Of a DNA stretch of 62,369 nt, positions 47,108 through 56,959 are shown one piece after another. Positions within the stretch are counted from its first letter, which is position 1. The number at the start of each line of letters is the position of its first letter. This DNA comes from Cyanophora paradoxa (taxonomy: Eukaryota > Glaucocystophyceae > Cyanophorales > Cyanophoraceae), in assembly GCA_004431415.1 (NCBI GenBank), contig QPMI01000137.1:7501-69869 (forward strand), in the 5' to 3' direction. The notes beneath the pieces are model-generated. The model was given only the letters and a program-made list of their open reading frames with translations. It was not told where the DNA came from and searched no databases. The position numbers and the translations under genes were made by a program.

Positions 47108-47580
47108 CCGTAGCCGCAGCCGCCCATGAGACCTCGATCTTTATATCTAAATCCGTTGCTCCTTGGCGCCTCGCTATCTGGATCCGTCGCTATTTCGCGC
47201 CGCCACCATGCGCAGCCGGCGCCGGCGCCGGCCCCCGCGCGTGGCCCGGGGGGAGCCGCTGAGCCGTGAGCCGCGGCCGGGCGGTCCATATGCATGACGT
47301 CGACATATTATATATATATATATATATGCGCATGCCGCAGTGCGCATGCGTGATCATGAGCCGCGGCTATGCGCATGCGCGCGCGTGCGCTGCGCGGCGA
47401 CGTCGATCGATATCGACGCGTACGTATACGCAGCTAGCGCTGTCATGGCCAGTGCGCATGCAGCGCATGAGCATGCGCATATGCCTCTGCTGCTACATGC
47501 ATGCCATGATGCCTGCATGCATGCGCATGCGCAGCTAGCTGCGGCCGCAAGTACTAGCTAGCGCTATATATAGGAGGGCC
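47108..47580. other. Palindrome-rich spacer between host gene and virus-like block
   Basis: Dense short palindromes (GCATGC, GCGCATGC, CGATATCG, TATATATA) with no gene. It marks the change from spliced host genes to the compact block. Confidence 0.5.
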
Positions 47581-47931
47581 ATCAATGGGCCAAACGCGAA
47601 AAGTCAACTCCGAGAGCTCGAGACTCGGAAGTGACGCTTGGATTGCGGAGGTTCTTATAACCGCCGCAACAGCTGTGGGGGTACCCCCTCCGAGGCTGGC
47701 GATCGCGGCGATCACGACCCTGGCGATCGCGATTTTCTCCCGATCGCGACCCTTTTCGATCGCGATTTCGAGATCGGGGACATTAATGCGATCGCGAGAA
47801 AGGAAAAATCGGAAAAGGCCGAAAAGTGCCGTTTTCACGCGTGAAATCGATCGAAAACGAGGGTTCGAATCCCGGGCCCGGATTTGGACTTGGTCAGAAT
47901 CTCGAGTCAAAATGGGAGAAAAATGTGACCT

Positions 47932-48029
47932 GGGACTTGGGACTTGGGACTTGGGACTTGGACTTGGGACTTGGGACTTGGGAAGAGTTGGAATCAGAGT
48001 CTGGACCCAAAAGCGGGGAAATTTTCGGA
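47932..48029 (+). repeat. Heptamer array (GGGACTT)n plus conserved flank, copy 1
   Basis: About six GGGACTT units are followed by GGGAAGAGTTGGAATCAGAG and TCTGGACCCA. The same composite occurs at 49987 and, inverted, at 50400-50573. It directly precedes the octamer and start of the gene at 48041. Confidence 0.9.
48022..48029 (+). promoter_or_regulatory. Viral upstream octamer TTTTCGGA
   Basis: It lies 11 nt before the ATG at 48041 and belongs to the TTTTC[T/G][G/C]A set of nine. Confidence 0.6.
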
Positions 48030-48040
48030 CGGGGAGAAAA

Positions 48041-48510
48041 ATGTCAGGCAATCTCTATTACGATTTTCCCTTTGAGTTGAATATGGCATTCGAGAGGTTG
48101 CGCGAGTTCTGGCGTTGGCACCTCACGGGACATGACATCCCCGACGTAACACCAGAGCCCAACACACAGGGCGTGCTTGAAGTCATCCGTCAATATCCGC
48201 GTCGATTCAATGAATGGATTGAGTTCCACGCGACGAGCCGTTTCCAGAGCCTCCCGAGGCCATACGCGAAAATTTCGTGAGGCTGGTGGGACCAGGCTAC
48301 GACAACCCTAACAATCATAGACCACGCCCAGCTGGCGTGACACGCGAAGCTCGAGAAGACCGTAGACTTTTCCGCAGGGAATTGAGAGAGGATAGACGGA
48401 GGCTTTCAATGGGGCTCCCGCAGATTGTGAGGGGGTACAGCCCGGATTACGAGACTTACCAAGAATTGTACGGCTTCGAAAATCCCTTTGAGAGGGCACT
48501 ACCAGGGTGA
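48041..48510 (+). CDS. Virus-block protein 1, unknown
   Basis: The start at 48041 is chosen because the octamer precedes it; the longer frame upstream translates the heptamer array and is unlikely. The N-terminal half reads MSGNLYYDFPFELNMAFERL, then REFWRWHLTGHDIP. At about 48250 (CCTCCCGAG) the frame shifts by one base and continues EAIRENFVRLVGPGYDNPNN and ends GFENPFERALPG. One more C in the CCC run would restore a single protein of about 156 residues. It is Arg-rich and probably helical. No family is recognised. Confidence 0.5.
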
Positions 48511-48849
48511 GGGGCCAGGGGGGCCCCTGAGGGTGTACCCCCCATCCGAGACTCGACCTTCGGCGGACGCACTCGGGCGATTTCCGTCAGGCCGGCTCCC
48601 TTTTTCTGCCTTCGGTCCAACGCTAAATTTGGCTTTTTTCAGGCCAGTTGGCAACGTTTTCCGTTGCGAACTAGACCGCGAAAAAAATCGCCCACAAAAC
48701 CGCGGTCCGCCGCCATTTTGGCTCACTCTTGAAACGGGTTCGCCGCCTTCTCTCAGCCCAAGGAAACCCCGCCTCTCCGAATTTTCACAAGTCCGCCCTC
48801 ACAGTCACCTCACGTTTTGCCTTTGCTGATTTCTTTTCCCTTTGCGCAG
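48511..48849. other. Virus-block spacer
   Basis: 339 bp with an open but low-quality frame. It probably contains the promoter of the gene at 48850; no octamer of the standard form was found. Confidence 0.4.
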
Positions 48850-49914
48850 ATGTCGATTCCCGCTGAGCTTGCCGAGGACTTCGCCTTTGTCCAAGCAACG
48901 TGGGCTAACTCCGGTGGCACTCAAGGGGCTACCCCTGAGATGGAGCAGCGCGCCGACGCTCTGGGGTACATCTACAATTATGCCATCTTACGCGCCACTG
49001 GCCCCGAAGTGCAACTTCTCCCAAGTCCGCCTTCACGTCCAAGGCCAAGAAATCCAAGTCCAAGCAACCCAAGCCCGAGCCCCCGTCGACGTGCCCCCCG
49101 TCCCCGGCTGGGTCAAGACCGCCAACGGCTGGGGCGACCCCAAGCTTTTCGCCGAGTCTGCTGCCGAGACGCTCGCCTGGGCCTACCCCCTCAAGTCTTC
49201 ACGAATTACCCCCTCCGTCATCGTCGTCATCTGCCCTCAGCCCGTCGCCGAGCCCGCCCCGAGCCCGCCGATGACGCCAAGTCCGAGGCCTCTGACGTCG
49301 AGTCTGACATCAACGACTTCATCGACTTTGACGTGCCGATTCCATACGACTCTGAGTCGTCTTCTGACTCTGAAGGCGACAACGAAAACCCGACTCGCAA
49401 GCGCCGCATTATCAAGACCAAGTCAATCGTCAAGAAGAAGTTCATGGAGACTACGTCATTCACCGACAACTCCGAGCGCGTCAAGGACCCCGCCAAGGCA
49501 CACGAGAAGGACTTGAAGCTCGGCGCCGGCATTGCCCGTTCTCGCGTGACGTCACACTACAGCGAGCGCCTGACTCAGCACGTCAAGACCATTGAGAAGC
49601 GCGTCCTCTGCAACGAGCTCCGCAAGGAGTTGGAGCGCAAGCGGCGCCACGAGCGCCTTGTCCAGTACCAGATCAACAAGGCGCGGATCGCCGAGCGCAA
49701 GCAGAAGGAGGCGGCCGAGCTCAAGGCGCGCATCGAGGCTCAGCAGCAGCGCGAGGCAGAGGCGGCAGCGGCCTTGGCGGCGCAGCGCGAGCGCGAGCGG
49801 CAGGACTTGGTGCAGGCAGCGCAGTCCCTTCCCCGCATTCCCCTTAAGTCGGCGCCCGAGGGCCTCATTGAGTTGGTTTCCGATGACGATGACTCTGACT
49901 TTGAGATGCTGTAA
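48850..49914 (+). CDS. Virus-block protein 2: coiled coil with C-terminal SUMO-interacting-type motif
   Basis: The start at 48850 gives MSIPAELAEDFAFVQATWAN. The middle (49010-49270) reads better in another frame (VPGWVKTANGWGDPKLFAES, AAETLAWAYPLKSSRITPSV), so one or two indels are likely. Then come an acidic stretch (YDSESSSDSEGDN), a basic cluster (RKRRIIKTKSIVKKKF), a long charged helix (ERKQKEAAELKARIEAQQQR) and the end GLIELVSDDDDSDFEML, where LIELV plus acids matches a SUMO-interacting motif. The basic and acidic patches and SIM suggest a nuclear protein. The similar ending of the ORF at 15613 is notable. Confidence 0.6.
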   Translation: MSIPAELAEDFAFVQATWANSGGTQGATPEMEQRADALGYIYNYAILRATGPEVQLLPSPPSRPRPRNPSPSNPSPSPRRRAPRPRLGQDRQRLGRPQAFRRVCCRDARLGLPPQVFTNYPLRHRRHLPSARRRARPEPADDAKSEASDVESDINDFIDFDVPIPYDSESSSDSEGDNENPTRKRRIIKTKSIVKKKFMETTSFTDNSERVKDPAKAHEKDLKLGAGIARSRVTSHYSERLTQHVKTIEKRVLCNELRKELERKRRHERLVQYQINKARIAERKQKEAAELKARIEAQQQREAEAAAALAAQRERERQDLVQAAQSLPRIPLKSAPEGLIELVSDDDDSDFEML

Positions 49915-50594
49915 ATAGTATTGCGTCATTCCATTGTACATACTTGTAAAAATTGGCCGACTATTCAGTTACGACTTGGCGCGATCCTGGGACTTGGGAC
50001 TTGGGACTTGGGACTTGGGACTTGGGACTTGGGAAGAGTTAGACTCAGGGTCTGGGCCCAGAATCTCTCTGGATCTGAGAGTTTGCCGCGCCAAGTCCCT
50101 AACCACCGGGCAGACATGTAGAGGGGTACGGAAATCTGCATATGACGTTTCTGGTGACATTCCAGGTGAGATTTCAAGCGAGGTAGAGTCTGAACTGGTG
50201 TACGACTTGTAGCATGATACTGGACATGAAAGCTCACGAGAGTATGCAACCGAAAACGGATGTGAAGAGGGGTAGGAGTTTTCGTGTGAGATGTCGAGAG
50301 AAGGAGGGTACGAGATGGGATACGAGTAAAAAAGACTACGAGTAAAAAAGACTACGAGTAAAAAAGAGTATGAGGAGTGGTAGGAGTAAAAAAGTCGGTA
50401 GAAAAACTCACCTGACTTGTCTGACAAATTTCTGATCCTGGAGAAAGTCTGGGCCGGGACCTGGGTTTCAACTCTTCCCAAGTCCCAAGTCCCAAGTCCC
50501 AAGTCCCAAGTCCCAAGTCCCAAGTCCCAAGTCCCAAGTCCCAAGTCCCAAGTCCCAAGTCCCAAGTCCCAGGTTTTTCTGAACCTAGGGCAAA
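49915..50594. repeat. Non-coding region with inverted heptamer arrays and 17-bp repeats
   Basis: A (GGGACTT)n array at 49987-50033 faces an inverted (AAGTCCC)n array at 50475-50573. Each is followed inwards by a related GGAAGAGTT(A/G)GA element. Between them, three or more units of ACTACGAGTAAAAAAG lie near 50320-50395. The inverted arrays could fold into a long stem. An origin, recombination site or promoter cluster is possible. Confidence 0.8.
50575..50582 (+). promoter_or_regulatory. Viral upstream octamer TTTTCTGA
   Basis: It lies 12 nt before the HNH gene start at 50595, immediately after the heptamer array. Confidence 0.65.
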
Positions 50595-50960
50595 ATGGCC
50601 CTGCTCCGGTGCACCGACTCGCAAGACGTCGCCTACAACGTCCTGGTCAACTCGGACGTACCCCCGAGTGCCTTGGAGTTTCCCTGGAGAGTGGACAGGG
50701 ACAGGGTGAGCAAGACGTTTGGAGGGCGCAAGCACTACCTCTCCCAGCTGATCCTCGGGAAGTCGCCACGTGGACGCTACGTGGAACACATCAACGGCAA
50801 CCCGCTGGACTACAGGAGGGAGAACCTGCGCTGGGCATCAATGTCGGAGATTCGCAAGAAGAGGAGGGGGTACGCCAATTTACAGGAGAAGAGCGAGGAG
50901 ATTCGGGAGATGATGGAGGCGACACAGGTGCTAATGCAGCTTAGCCAGTCTAGACGCTAG
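50595..50960 (+). CDS. HNH endonuclease
   Basis: 121 residues. The nuclease core is RYVEHINGNPLDYRRENLRW, with the His of EHINGN and the Asn of ENLR in the usual HNH positions. The N-terminal half (FPWRVDRDRVSKTFGGRKHY, LSQLILGKSP) resembles the region before the HNH motif in phage and homing nucleases. A basic helical tail follows. It probably cuts DNA for element mobility, genome processing or competition. It overlaps the next convergent gene by 11 nt at the stop codons. Confidence 0.88.
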   Translation: MALLRCTDSQDVAYNVLVNSDVPPSALEFPWRVDRDRVSKTFGGRKHYLSQLILGKSPRGRYVEHINGNPLDYRRENLRWASMSEIRKKRRGYANLQEKSEEIREMMEATQVLMQLSQSRR

Positions 50961-51761
50961 TGGTGTGAATCTTGGTGTCGTACTCGCGACCGACCGTTTC
51001 CCAGGCCACGTAAACTTCGGCTCCGGCGCCTGGCGCTGTCGAGTTGGTAGTCGCAGTCGTGTAGTCCGCCTCTGCCTCAATTAGTTCGGCCATGAGGGTA
51101 GAGCCCACGACCATTCCAGAGGTAGGCATTCCGGCGATGTTGTTGTACAATTTGAAAGTGAATTTCGTGAAGAGGAGCCGGGGCCAGACCTGGGTACGGG
51201 GATTCGAGGCGCCGTATGAATAATCGGTACCCGAGGCGCCGCCCGTGGTGGCATTCGTCATCATCTCCTTTGCGGTCATCTTCCAGAGGTTGTACATCTC
51301 AAAGGGAACGGCCTGCGTGGTCTTGTGTGTGGCATCGATGAGGGCGCCATCTAAATGCGTTTTGATGTTCGGATTCGCACCATTCCCGAATTTGCGAGTG
51401 AGGGCGGTGTTAGCGGTGAACTTGAGTTCGAGCACGCGAATGGCGGGCCGATCAGGCACAGAGGGCTCTATCTTTTTCAGGAGGCCCGAGAGCCAGAGCG
51501 CCTCCGCCTCATCCGCGCTCACGCCCGAGTCGATGTCAAAGTACACGTACACGGAGCAGGAGGCGGGATTCTCGAAATCGTTGGAGGTGACGCGCAACAT
51601 GACGGGATTCTGGACCCTCACGGTGAGCGGGGTGGCGTAGTTTCCGTCCCACTCCACCTTGTCCGTCCCTGCGTTGGCCACGTTCCCAGCGTTGCCGTAG
51701 AAATCGGGACGATCGAGCCGGCAGACACGGTCTTCACGATGGTGGCCGAGGTGGTCGGCAT
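50950..51761 (-). CDS. Virus-block protein 4: beta-rich structural candidate, paralogue of protein 5
   Basis: The start at 51761 gives MPTTSATIVKTVSAG; a one-base shift near 51715-51735 leads into NVANAGTDKVEWDGNYATPL. The core TVRVQNPVMLRVTSNDFENP, VYVYFDIDSG, LSGLLKKIEPSVPDRPAI and RVLELKF aligns with protein 5 over about 80 residues. Later strands include YNLWKMTAKEMM and RLLFTKFTFKLYNNIAG. Composition and length suggest a beta-sandwich virion protein such as a minor capsid or penton-like protein; this is inference. The octamer is at 51776. Confidence 0.65.
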
Positions 51762-51775
51762 TTTGCGACCTCAAA

Positions 51776-51783
51776 TGAGAAAG
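51776..51783 (-). promoter_or_regulatory. Viral upstream octamer CTTTCTCA
   Basis: It lies 14 nt before the ATG at 51761, just after the stop codon of the preceding gene. Confidence 0.5.
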
Positions 51784-51784
51784 A

Positions 51785-52465
51785 TTATCCGTGAAAGAGG
51801 GTGATGTCGCCACCGATGTTCATGACGCGGGCCCCAGGCACAGAGTCAGCGTCGGTGCCGTACGCGTAGGAAATCGAGCACTCACGCAGCTCCGCGCAGA
51901 GGCTGGCGCCCGTGCTGAAGTGGGGCTGGTCGGCGGCGTAGGAGAGGGGGAAGACCTGGAACCTGAAAAAGGTGAAGGGGAAGCGGGGTAGAGTCGAGCC
52001 GCGTGGGTTGCCGCCCGTGTAGAGGGCCCCCAGGGTCGCGGGACTTGGATTGAATTTCGTGAAGAGCACGTCGCCCTTGAGCGTACCCCTCATCTGGTAA
52101 GTTCCCGTACCCGGAAGATTCGAAGAACTGGGGTACCGGTTCACGGTGGGGCCGTACCCCGTCTCCCTGAACTTGACCTCGAGACAGCGCAAGACGTTGG
52201 CAGTGGCCGTGGCAGGTGCCACCTTTTTCACGAGTCCTGATTCGTGCAGCAGCTCGATAACCTCTGCGCTGAGGCTCAGAGGGTCGAAGAAGAGCTGGTA
52301 GGAATAAATCTTGGGCGTGGCGTAGGCGTTCTGAACGACCTGAATCACGACGGGATTCTGCAGAAAGACGTCGACGTAACTGCCGGAGGGTATGCGTGCG
52401 AAATCCTTGGTGTTGTTGCCAACGTCAAGTGAGCCGCTGAGGGTCTGGTACCAGTTGGAAGTCAT
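51785..52465 (-). CDS. Virus-block protein 5: beta-rich structural candidate, paralogue of protein 4
   Basis: An intact 226-residue frame. Shared core with protein 4: YVDVFLQNPVVIQVVQNAYA, YQLFFDPLSLSAEVIELLHE, SGLVKKVAP, RCLEVKF. It then has LFTKFNPSPATL and FRFQVFPLSYA, echoing LLFTKFTFKLYN in protein 4. It lies 23 bp from protein 4, head to tail, consistent with tandem duplication. No signal peptide or membrane segment. Probably a virion component. Confidence 0.7.
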   Translation of the reverse strand: MTSNWYQTLSGSLDVGNNTKDFARIPSGSYVDVFLQNPVVIQVVQNAYATPKIYSYQLFFDPLSLSAEVIELLHESGLVKKVAPATATANVLRCLEVKFRETGYGPTVNRYPSSSNLPGTGTYQMRGTLKGDVLFTKFNPSPATLGALYTGGNPRGSTLPRFPFTFFRFQVFPLSYAADQPHFSTGASLCAELRECSISYAYGTDADSVPGARVMNIGGDITLFHG

Positions 52466-52484
52466 TTACCCCGGGGCAGATATT

Positions 52485-52492
52485 TTTTCGGA
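52485..52492 (+). promoter_or_regulatory. Viral upstream octamer TTTTCGGA
   Basis: It lies 12 nt before the ATG at 52505, in the 39-bp gap between two divergent genes. Confidence 0.65.
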
Positions 52493-52504
52493 TCGTAGAG
52501 GAAA

Positions 52505-54640
52505 ATGCCCCGCTTCGTATTCGTGAAAAAGCAGGTGGTGCAGGCTCCGCAGTATGGCGTGGAGCCGATCTCGCTGACTGTGGGCAGGCCCCAGGTGCGA
52601 TCGGGCTCCGTGCTCAACAACGGGAACAGTACGTACGGCTTTCAGCTGAACTGGGTCGCGGTCACCAACGCCGTCAAGTACAAGGTGTACAGGGCGACCA
52701 GCATCAACGGCCCCTGGGATCTCGTGGCCACGGTGAATGCGCCAACCGTCACCTACACGGACTCTCCCTTTAGTTTGGGGCCCAGCGACTCTACCGCGTG
52801 GCGGCGGTTCGCGAACAGGGCAGCAGCAGCACGGGCTCTGATGGCAAAGCCCCGCCCACAACCTACGCACAGTCGCTTCTCTACACCCACGAGGGTGCCA
52901 TGAGCAATTACATTCTCTTCCAAGGCATAGGCGGCTTCAGCCCGCAGATCGAAGCCTACACCACGCTCACGACCGCCACGGCCCAGACCTACGGCGATTT
53001 TATTGCCGGGGGCGGCCCCGCGTCTTCGGGCTTCCCGAAACCCGCCATAGTCGTCACAATCAACTGGGTGGCCATGGAGGGCGCGGACTCGATTCGAATT
53101 TACAGGAACGGTACGCCAATCGGATTTGCGAGCAGTGCCCTGTCTACCTCGTACATTGACGATAGCACTGCTCTTACGTGGGGCACGGAATACTCTTACC
53201 AGGTGGCCGGCATCGTGGGCGGTGTCGAATACGACAAGTCCGATCCGCTCCTGGTCTGGACTATGCCAAACGCCCCCACGAACGTGACGGCATCAGCACC
53301 CAACGACCAGCAGCAGCCTGTCAGCCTCAGCTGGACTGCGTCCACGGGAGCGACGGGATACAAGATTTACAGAGACGGGGCCTACCTCACAGACTCCGCG
53401 ACCAACTCCTACAGCGACACGACCACCGTCTGGGGTACAGGGTACGAGTACCAGATCTCCGCGACGAACACGGGAGGGGAGGGGCCGAAGAGTATTGCGG
53501 CGTACGTCACCACGGACCCGGGGCGCCCACTGGGCTCACTGCAACCCCCGCGGCGGGGGCAGCACAGCCTGTTGTGCTCGAGTGGTCGGTGCCGGTGACG
53601 GGCGTCACCGTCTCCTACAACATCTACAGGGGTGGCGTGTTCCTTGCCAGCGACACGAGCAGCCCCTTTTCGGACACAACGACCGTTTACGGAACCACTT
53701 ACACTTACACCATCAAGGGCGTCAACCAGATCGGCGAGGAAGGCCCTCAGTCCTCGTCTGCCAGTGCAACAACTGCAAACGCTCCTGTTTTGGGTACATT
53801 CTCCTACACCGGGGCCGACCAGACTTTCGTAGTACCAACGGGGACTGTGGCTGTGCGTGTCATCGTATGGGCGGCCGGGGTGGAGGCGGAGAACGCGCAG
53901 GTACGGGGGTCCGTGGAGGCGCGGGTGCTTGCGTAGTTGGTACATTGGCTGTGTCCTCGGGGGAGACGCTCATCCTTGTTGTTGGATGCGGCGGCCCAAA
54001 GGGTGTATCGGGGACTGCCACTGCTACCGTCTACGGAGGTGGTGGAAGGGGCTGGAGCCATAGCGTCGATCCGGAGTACAAAAACGGCGCGGTGGTGGTC
54101 GTTCTGCAATTCAGCGCGTTGCAGGGACCGACTTGGTTGTTGCAGGGGCCGGAGGTGGGGGTACATGTGATTCGAATGGCGGCGGGGAGTAGGCGGGGGT
54201 TGACCGGTGGTGCGGCTGGGTTGGTTGGAGTAACCGGAGAGATACCGGCTCAAGGAGGCACCCAAACCGCTGGCGGAGCCGGTGTTGTGGCCTCAGGGGC
54301 CAGGCCCAGCAACCCGGGAACTTTGCGCCAAGGTGGAGAGACTGGGCCTGATTCAAGCGGCTACAGGTTCGGTGGTGGTGGTGGTGGTGGTTACTTCGGT
54401 GGAGGCTCTGGGTCCAGCAGGAGCGGAGTGTCAGAGAACCCAATAGCAAGAATGTTTGGAGGTGGCGGTGGCTCGAGCTACATAGGAAACTTGACGGATG
54501 CTACGGTGTATCCTGGGTCCGGCCAGGTGGCAGGAAATAGCGGAGACGCTCACTACGCAGCAGGCATTGGTAGGGGCGGCAACGGTGGCTCGTCTTTCAG
54601 CGACGGTGGCAACGGTCGAATTGTGATACTCGCGGTGTAG
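52505..54640 (+). CDS. Fibre/adhesin with fibronectin-III repeats and Gly-rich C-terminal domain
   Basis: The start at 52505 gives MPRFVFVKKQVVQAPQYG. At least three FN3-like modules follow: FQLNWVAVTNAVKYKVYRAT; VSLSWTASTGATGYKIYRDG; VLEWSVPVTGVTVSYNIYRG, with ends such as EGPKSIAAYVTT. The C-terminal part opens GTFSYTGADQTFVVPTGTVA, then VRVIVWAAG, and continues as Gly-rich blocks (SSGETLILVVGCGG, GGNGGSSFSDGGNGRIVILA), the layout of tail-fibre Gly-rich tip domains. Three or more one-base shifts (near 52785, 53520, 53880 and 54130) break the frame. It faces the S74 fibre with only 20 bp between stops. Likely surface attachment. Confidence 0.8.
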
Positions 54641-54660
54641 TTATTCCTAGTTGTTCCAGA

Positions 54661-55720
54661 TCAGCTCGCCAGTGCCGCTACCTGGTCTTTGAGAGTTTGA
54701 ACTTCTTGTGAAAGTTCCTGAATTGCCTTCAACGACAGGGAAATGAGCCTGTCGTAGTTTACCCCGAGAAATCCATCCGCGTTCTCGAAAACGAGACTCG
54801 GGAAGACGCCTTGGACTTCCTGTGCGATGAGACCGTAATCCGTTTTCGAACCCCCCGAGGATGTGTTCTTCCAGGTGAACGACACGGGATTCAGCTGCAG
54901 CAGAAGAGGGAGAATGCCCGACATGCTCGCGACATTTTCTTTCAGGCGGCTATCGCTCGACGAGTTTGTCAGGTATCCTTGAGCATCCGAATAAACGGCT
55001 CGGTTTCCATCGCCCGTGAGCGTCGAGACGATGAGCCGACCCGTGATGCCAACGCCGACGGTTCCGCACAGCAGTCGTTCGTGCCGTTGTTTCTCAAGGA
55101 TAGACCAGAGCTGACGCTTCCGCTATCAACGATTGAAGTGTTTGCTATGCTTAGGCCATTAGTAGGGCCTTCGATTGCCGAGGTAAATAGAGTACCTGTA
55201 ACACCAACGCCAAGAGTCCCACAGAGGAGTCTATCGTTTTCGTTGTACTTTATAGCTACGCCTGAACCACCGCCATTTATGTACGGTGACGTTCCGGTAA
55301 TTTGCAGCTTATCGTCCAATGTAACGATGCCCGCCAAGTTTGAAGCCCCGCTCACCCTAAGCCCCCCCACCACGTTTGCTCCGCCTCCTTGCACATACAG
55401 AGCCGCATTCCCTCCCCGTTCACAGTCCCATTAAAGGTCACCTGATTCGTGGTGTACCCGCTCCCGTCCCAGGCCCCGTTCGTGACGGTGAGCCTCTGCG
55501 TCCTCACGCGCCCCGGCACGGCCGACCCGCCCTCCCGCGTGCGCATCTTGTCGCAGCGCAGCTCGCCGACGCGGACGAGGTCGGCCTCGGAAAAGGGGAC
55601 GGCCGTGGCGTTGTAGGGGGCCTCGGTGGCCTGGTTTCCGAGGGTGGTCTCCTTAATCGTGTGATCGCCCTTGTGATTCACGCTGGCAGCATAGGTAAAT
55701 AGAGGGACAGCGACCGACAT
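54661..55720 (-). CDS. Fibre with C-terminal peptidase S74 intramolecular chaperone
   Basis: N-terminus MSVAVPLFTYAASVNHKGDH; then repeated beta-helix-like turns (GGLRVSGASNLAGIVTLDDK, LLCGTLGVGVTGTLFTSAIE, with a second RLLCGTVGVGITG unit after a frame change). The C-terminal domain starts SSDSRLKENVASM and continues LLQLNPVSFTWKN, DYGLIAQEVQGVFPSLV, GVNYDRLISLSLKAIQELSQ. This matches S74 chaperones that trimerise phage spikes and then cut themselves off before the SDxRLKEN segment. Two one-base shifts are needed. The octamer is at 55733. Confidence 0.88.
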
Positions 55721-55732
55721 TTTTGGATTGCA

Positions 55733-55740
55733 TCAGAAAA
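55733..55740 (-). promoter_or_regulatory. Viral upstream octamer TTTTCTGA
   Basis: It lies 12 nt before the ATG at 55720. Confidence 0.65.
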
Positions 55741-55744
55741 TCGA

Positions 55745-56951
55745 TTACATAAGCAGCTTGCCGATCGCGGTCCAATGAATAAAAAGCTGGACAATTTGGG
55801 TGGGCGTGACCGTCATTCTGGGTTGGAATCTCACTTTAACTGTAAAGCCAGTGTGACTCACCGCCGTGACGTTGGCCCCGTAGAAATCGACATCCGTGCT
55901 GCCGCCGGGATTGATGTCGAACGAGGGGTTACGTTAATAACCGGCGTTGGGTTTGCTGGGGTCCCCAGTCCGCCTCCAGTGTCGTACGCCTGTCCGAATG
56001 TAATGTTGAACGTCACCGTGTATGTTGAATTGATGTTAAACTCCGTGTACGCAGCGTAGGAGTGGAAGGACGTGCCGTGCGTTATGTACGCATCCATGTT
56101 CACGTTTCTGTGCCCGTGGCTGGTGAGCGAGTACTCTGTGTGACTGTGCGTAGAGGGTGGGAAGGAAGTGGGTCGGTCGATGACATTATCCCAGTACACA
56201 TTGTGACTGTGTGTAGAGGGGGGGAAGGTAAGTGGCTTGCCCGTTACGTTGTCCCAATCCACGGAGATGTTCGTCAAGTCCGGGGCCGTCCAGTCGCTGA
56301 TCTGAGAGATGGTGTGCTGGTGGTCTGCGTGGGATACGTACTCGGCTTCCCCGTGATGCTATCCCACGCCCACGTTGTTGGTATCACGGGTATCGTCGGC
56401 CTCCCGCTGAGATCTGCATACGCCCCCGTGTGTGCCACCGTCGCCAGCTGCGGCACGGCAACGCCCACGGTGCTCACGGCCTGGCTCGCCCCCGGCGCCA
56501 TGTGCCACTCGTAGTTCTGCGATGCAAACACGGGCTGGCCTGGCTCGGGCGCCCAGTACTCGATGCCTTTGGCGATCTTCTTGGTGTATGGTGCTGCAGG
56601 CCTGTCAACCAATTTATCGACGTAGGCCTTGGGTACCAGCCAGTTTGCCTTGGGGCTCTGCGAATTGATCCCGTTGTCTATGAAGGCCCCGTAATTCCTG
56701 AAGGCCTCGGCCTCCCACCAATCCTGCATGCGGAAGGTCCCGGGAATCTCGAGGCGCGAGTTGGCGTCCGCCAGGCGGGCCACCTGCGCCCCTCCGTTCG
56801 ACGAGACGCCCGAGTGACGGATGGCCGAGCCGAATTCGCGCCTTAGGGCTTCGATGTGATTGATCCTGTTGAGGCCCTCCTGGTAGACGGCAATTAAGAC
56901 GCGCTTCCTCCCCTTGGTCTCCTCCTTCACCATCTGCTTTAAATCGCGCAT
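55745..56951 (-). CDS. Fibre-like protein with WDN(V/I)TGKP and HSH repeats
   Basis: N-terminal helix MRDLKQMVKEETKGRKRVLI, then GTFRMQDWWEAEAFRNYGAF. The middle repeats AYADLSGRPTIP, WDSITGKPSTYP, VDWDNVTGKPLTFPPSTHSH and YWDNVIDRPTSFPPSTHSH, motifs common in phage and large-virus fibres. After another shift the C-terminus reads DVDFYGANVTAVSHTGFTVK and ends LFIHWTAIGKLLM. Two one-base shifts are needed. The start is 9 bp from the stop of the next gene and no octamer precedes it, so it is probably co-transcribed. Confidence 0.7.
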
Positions 56952-56959
56952 CAGCCGAC

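Noticed and set aside
46216-47295. 359-codon minus-strand frame
   Set aside because: It is the shadow of the low-complexity, charged AT-hook gene on the plus strand.
47862-47890. tRNA T-arm (GGGTTCGAATCCC)
   Set aside because: No matching A box, anticodon arm or acceptor stem can be formed upstream.
47585-48040. N-terminal extension of virus-block protein 1
   Set aside because: It translates the heptamer array and GATCGC-rich spacer; the octamer and ATG at 48041 give a better start.
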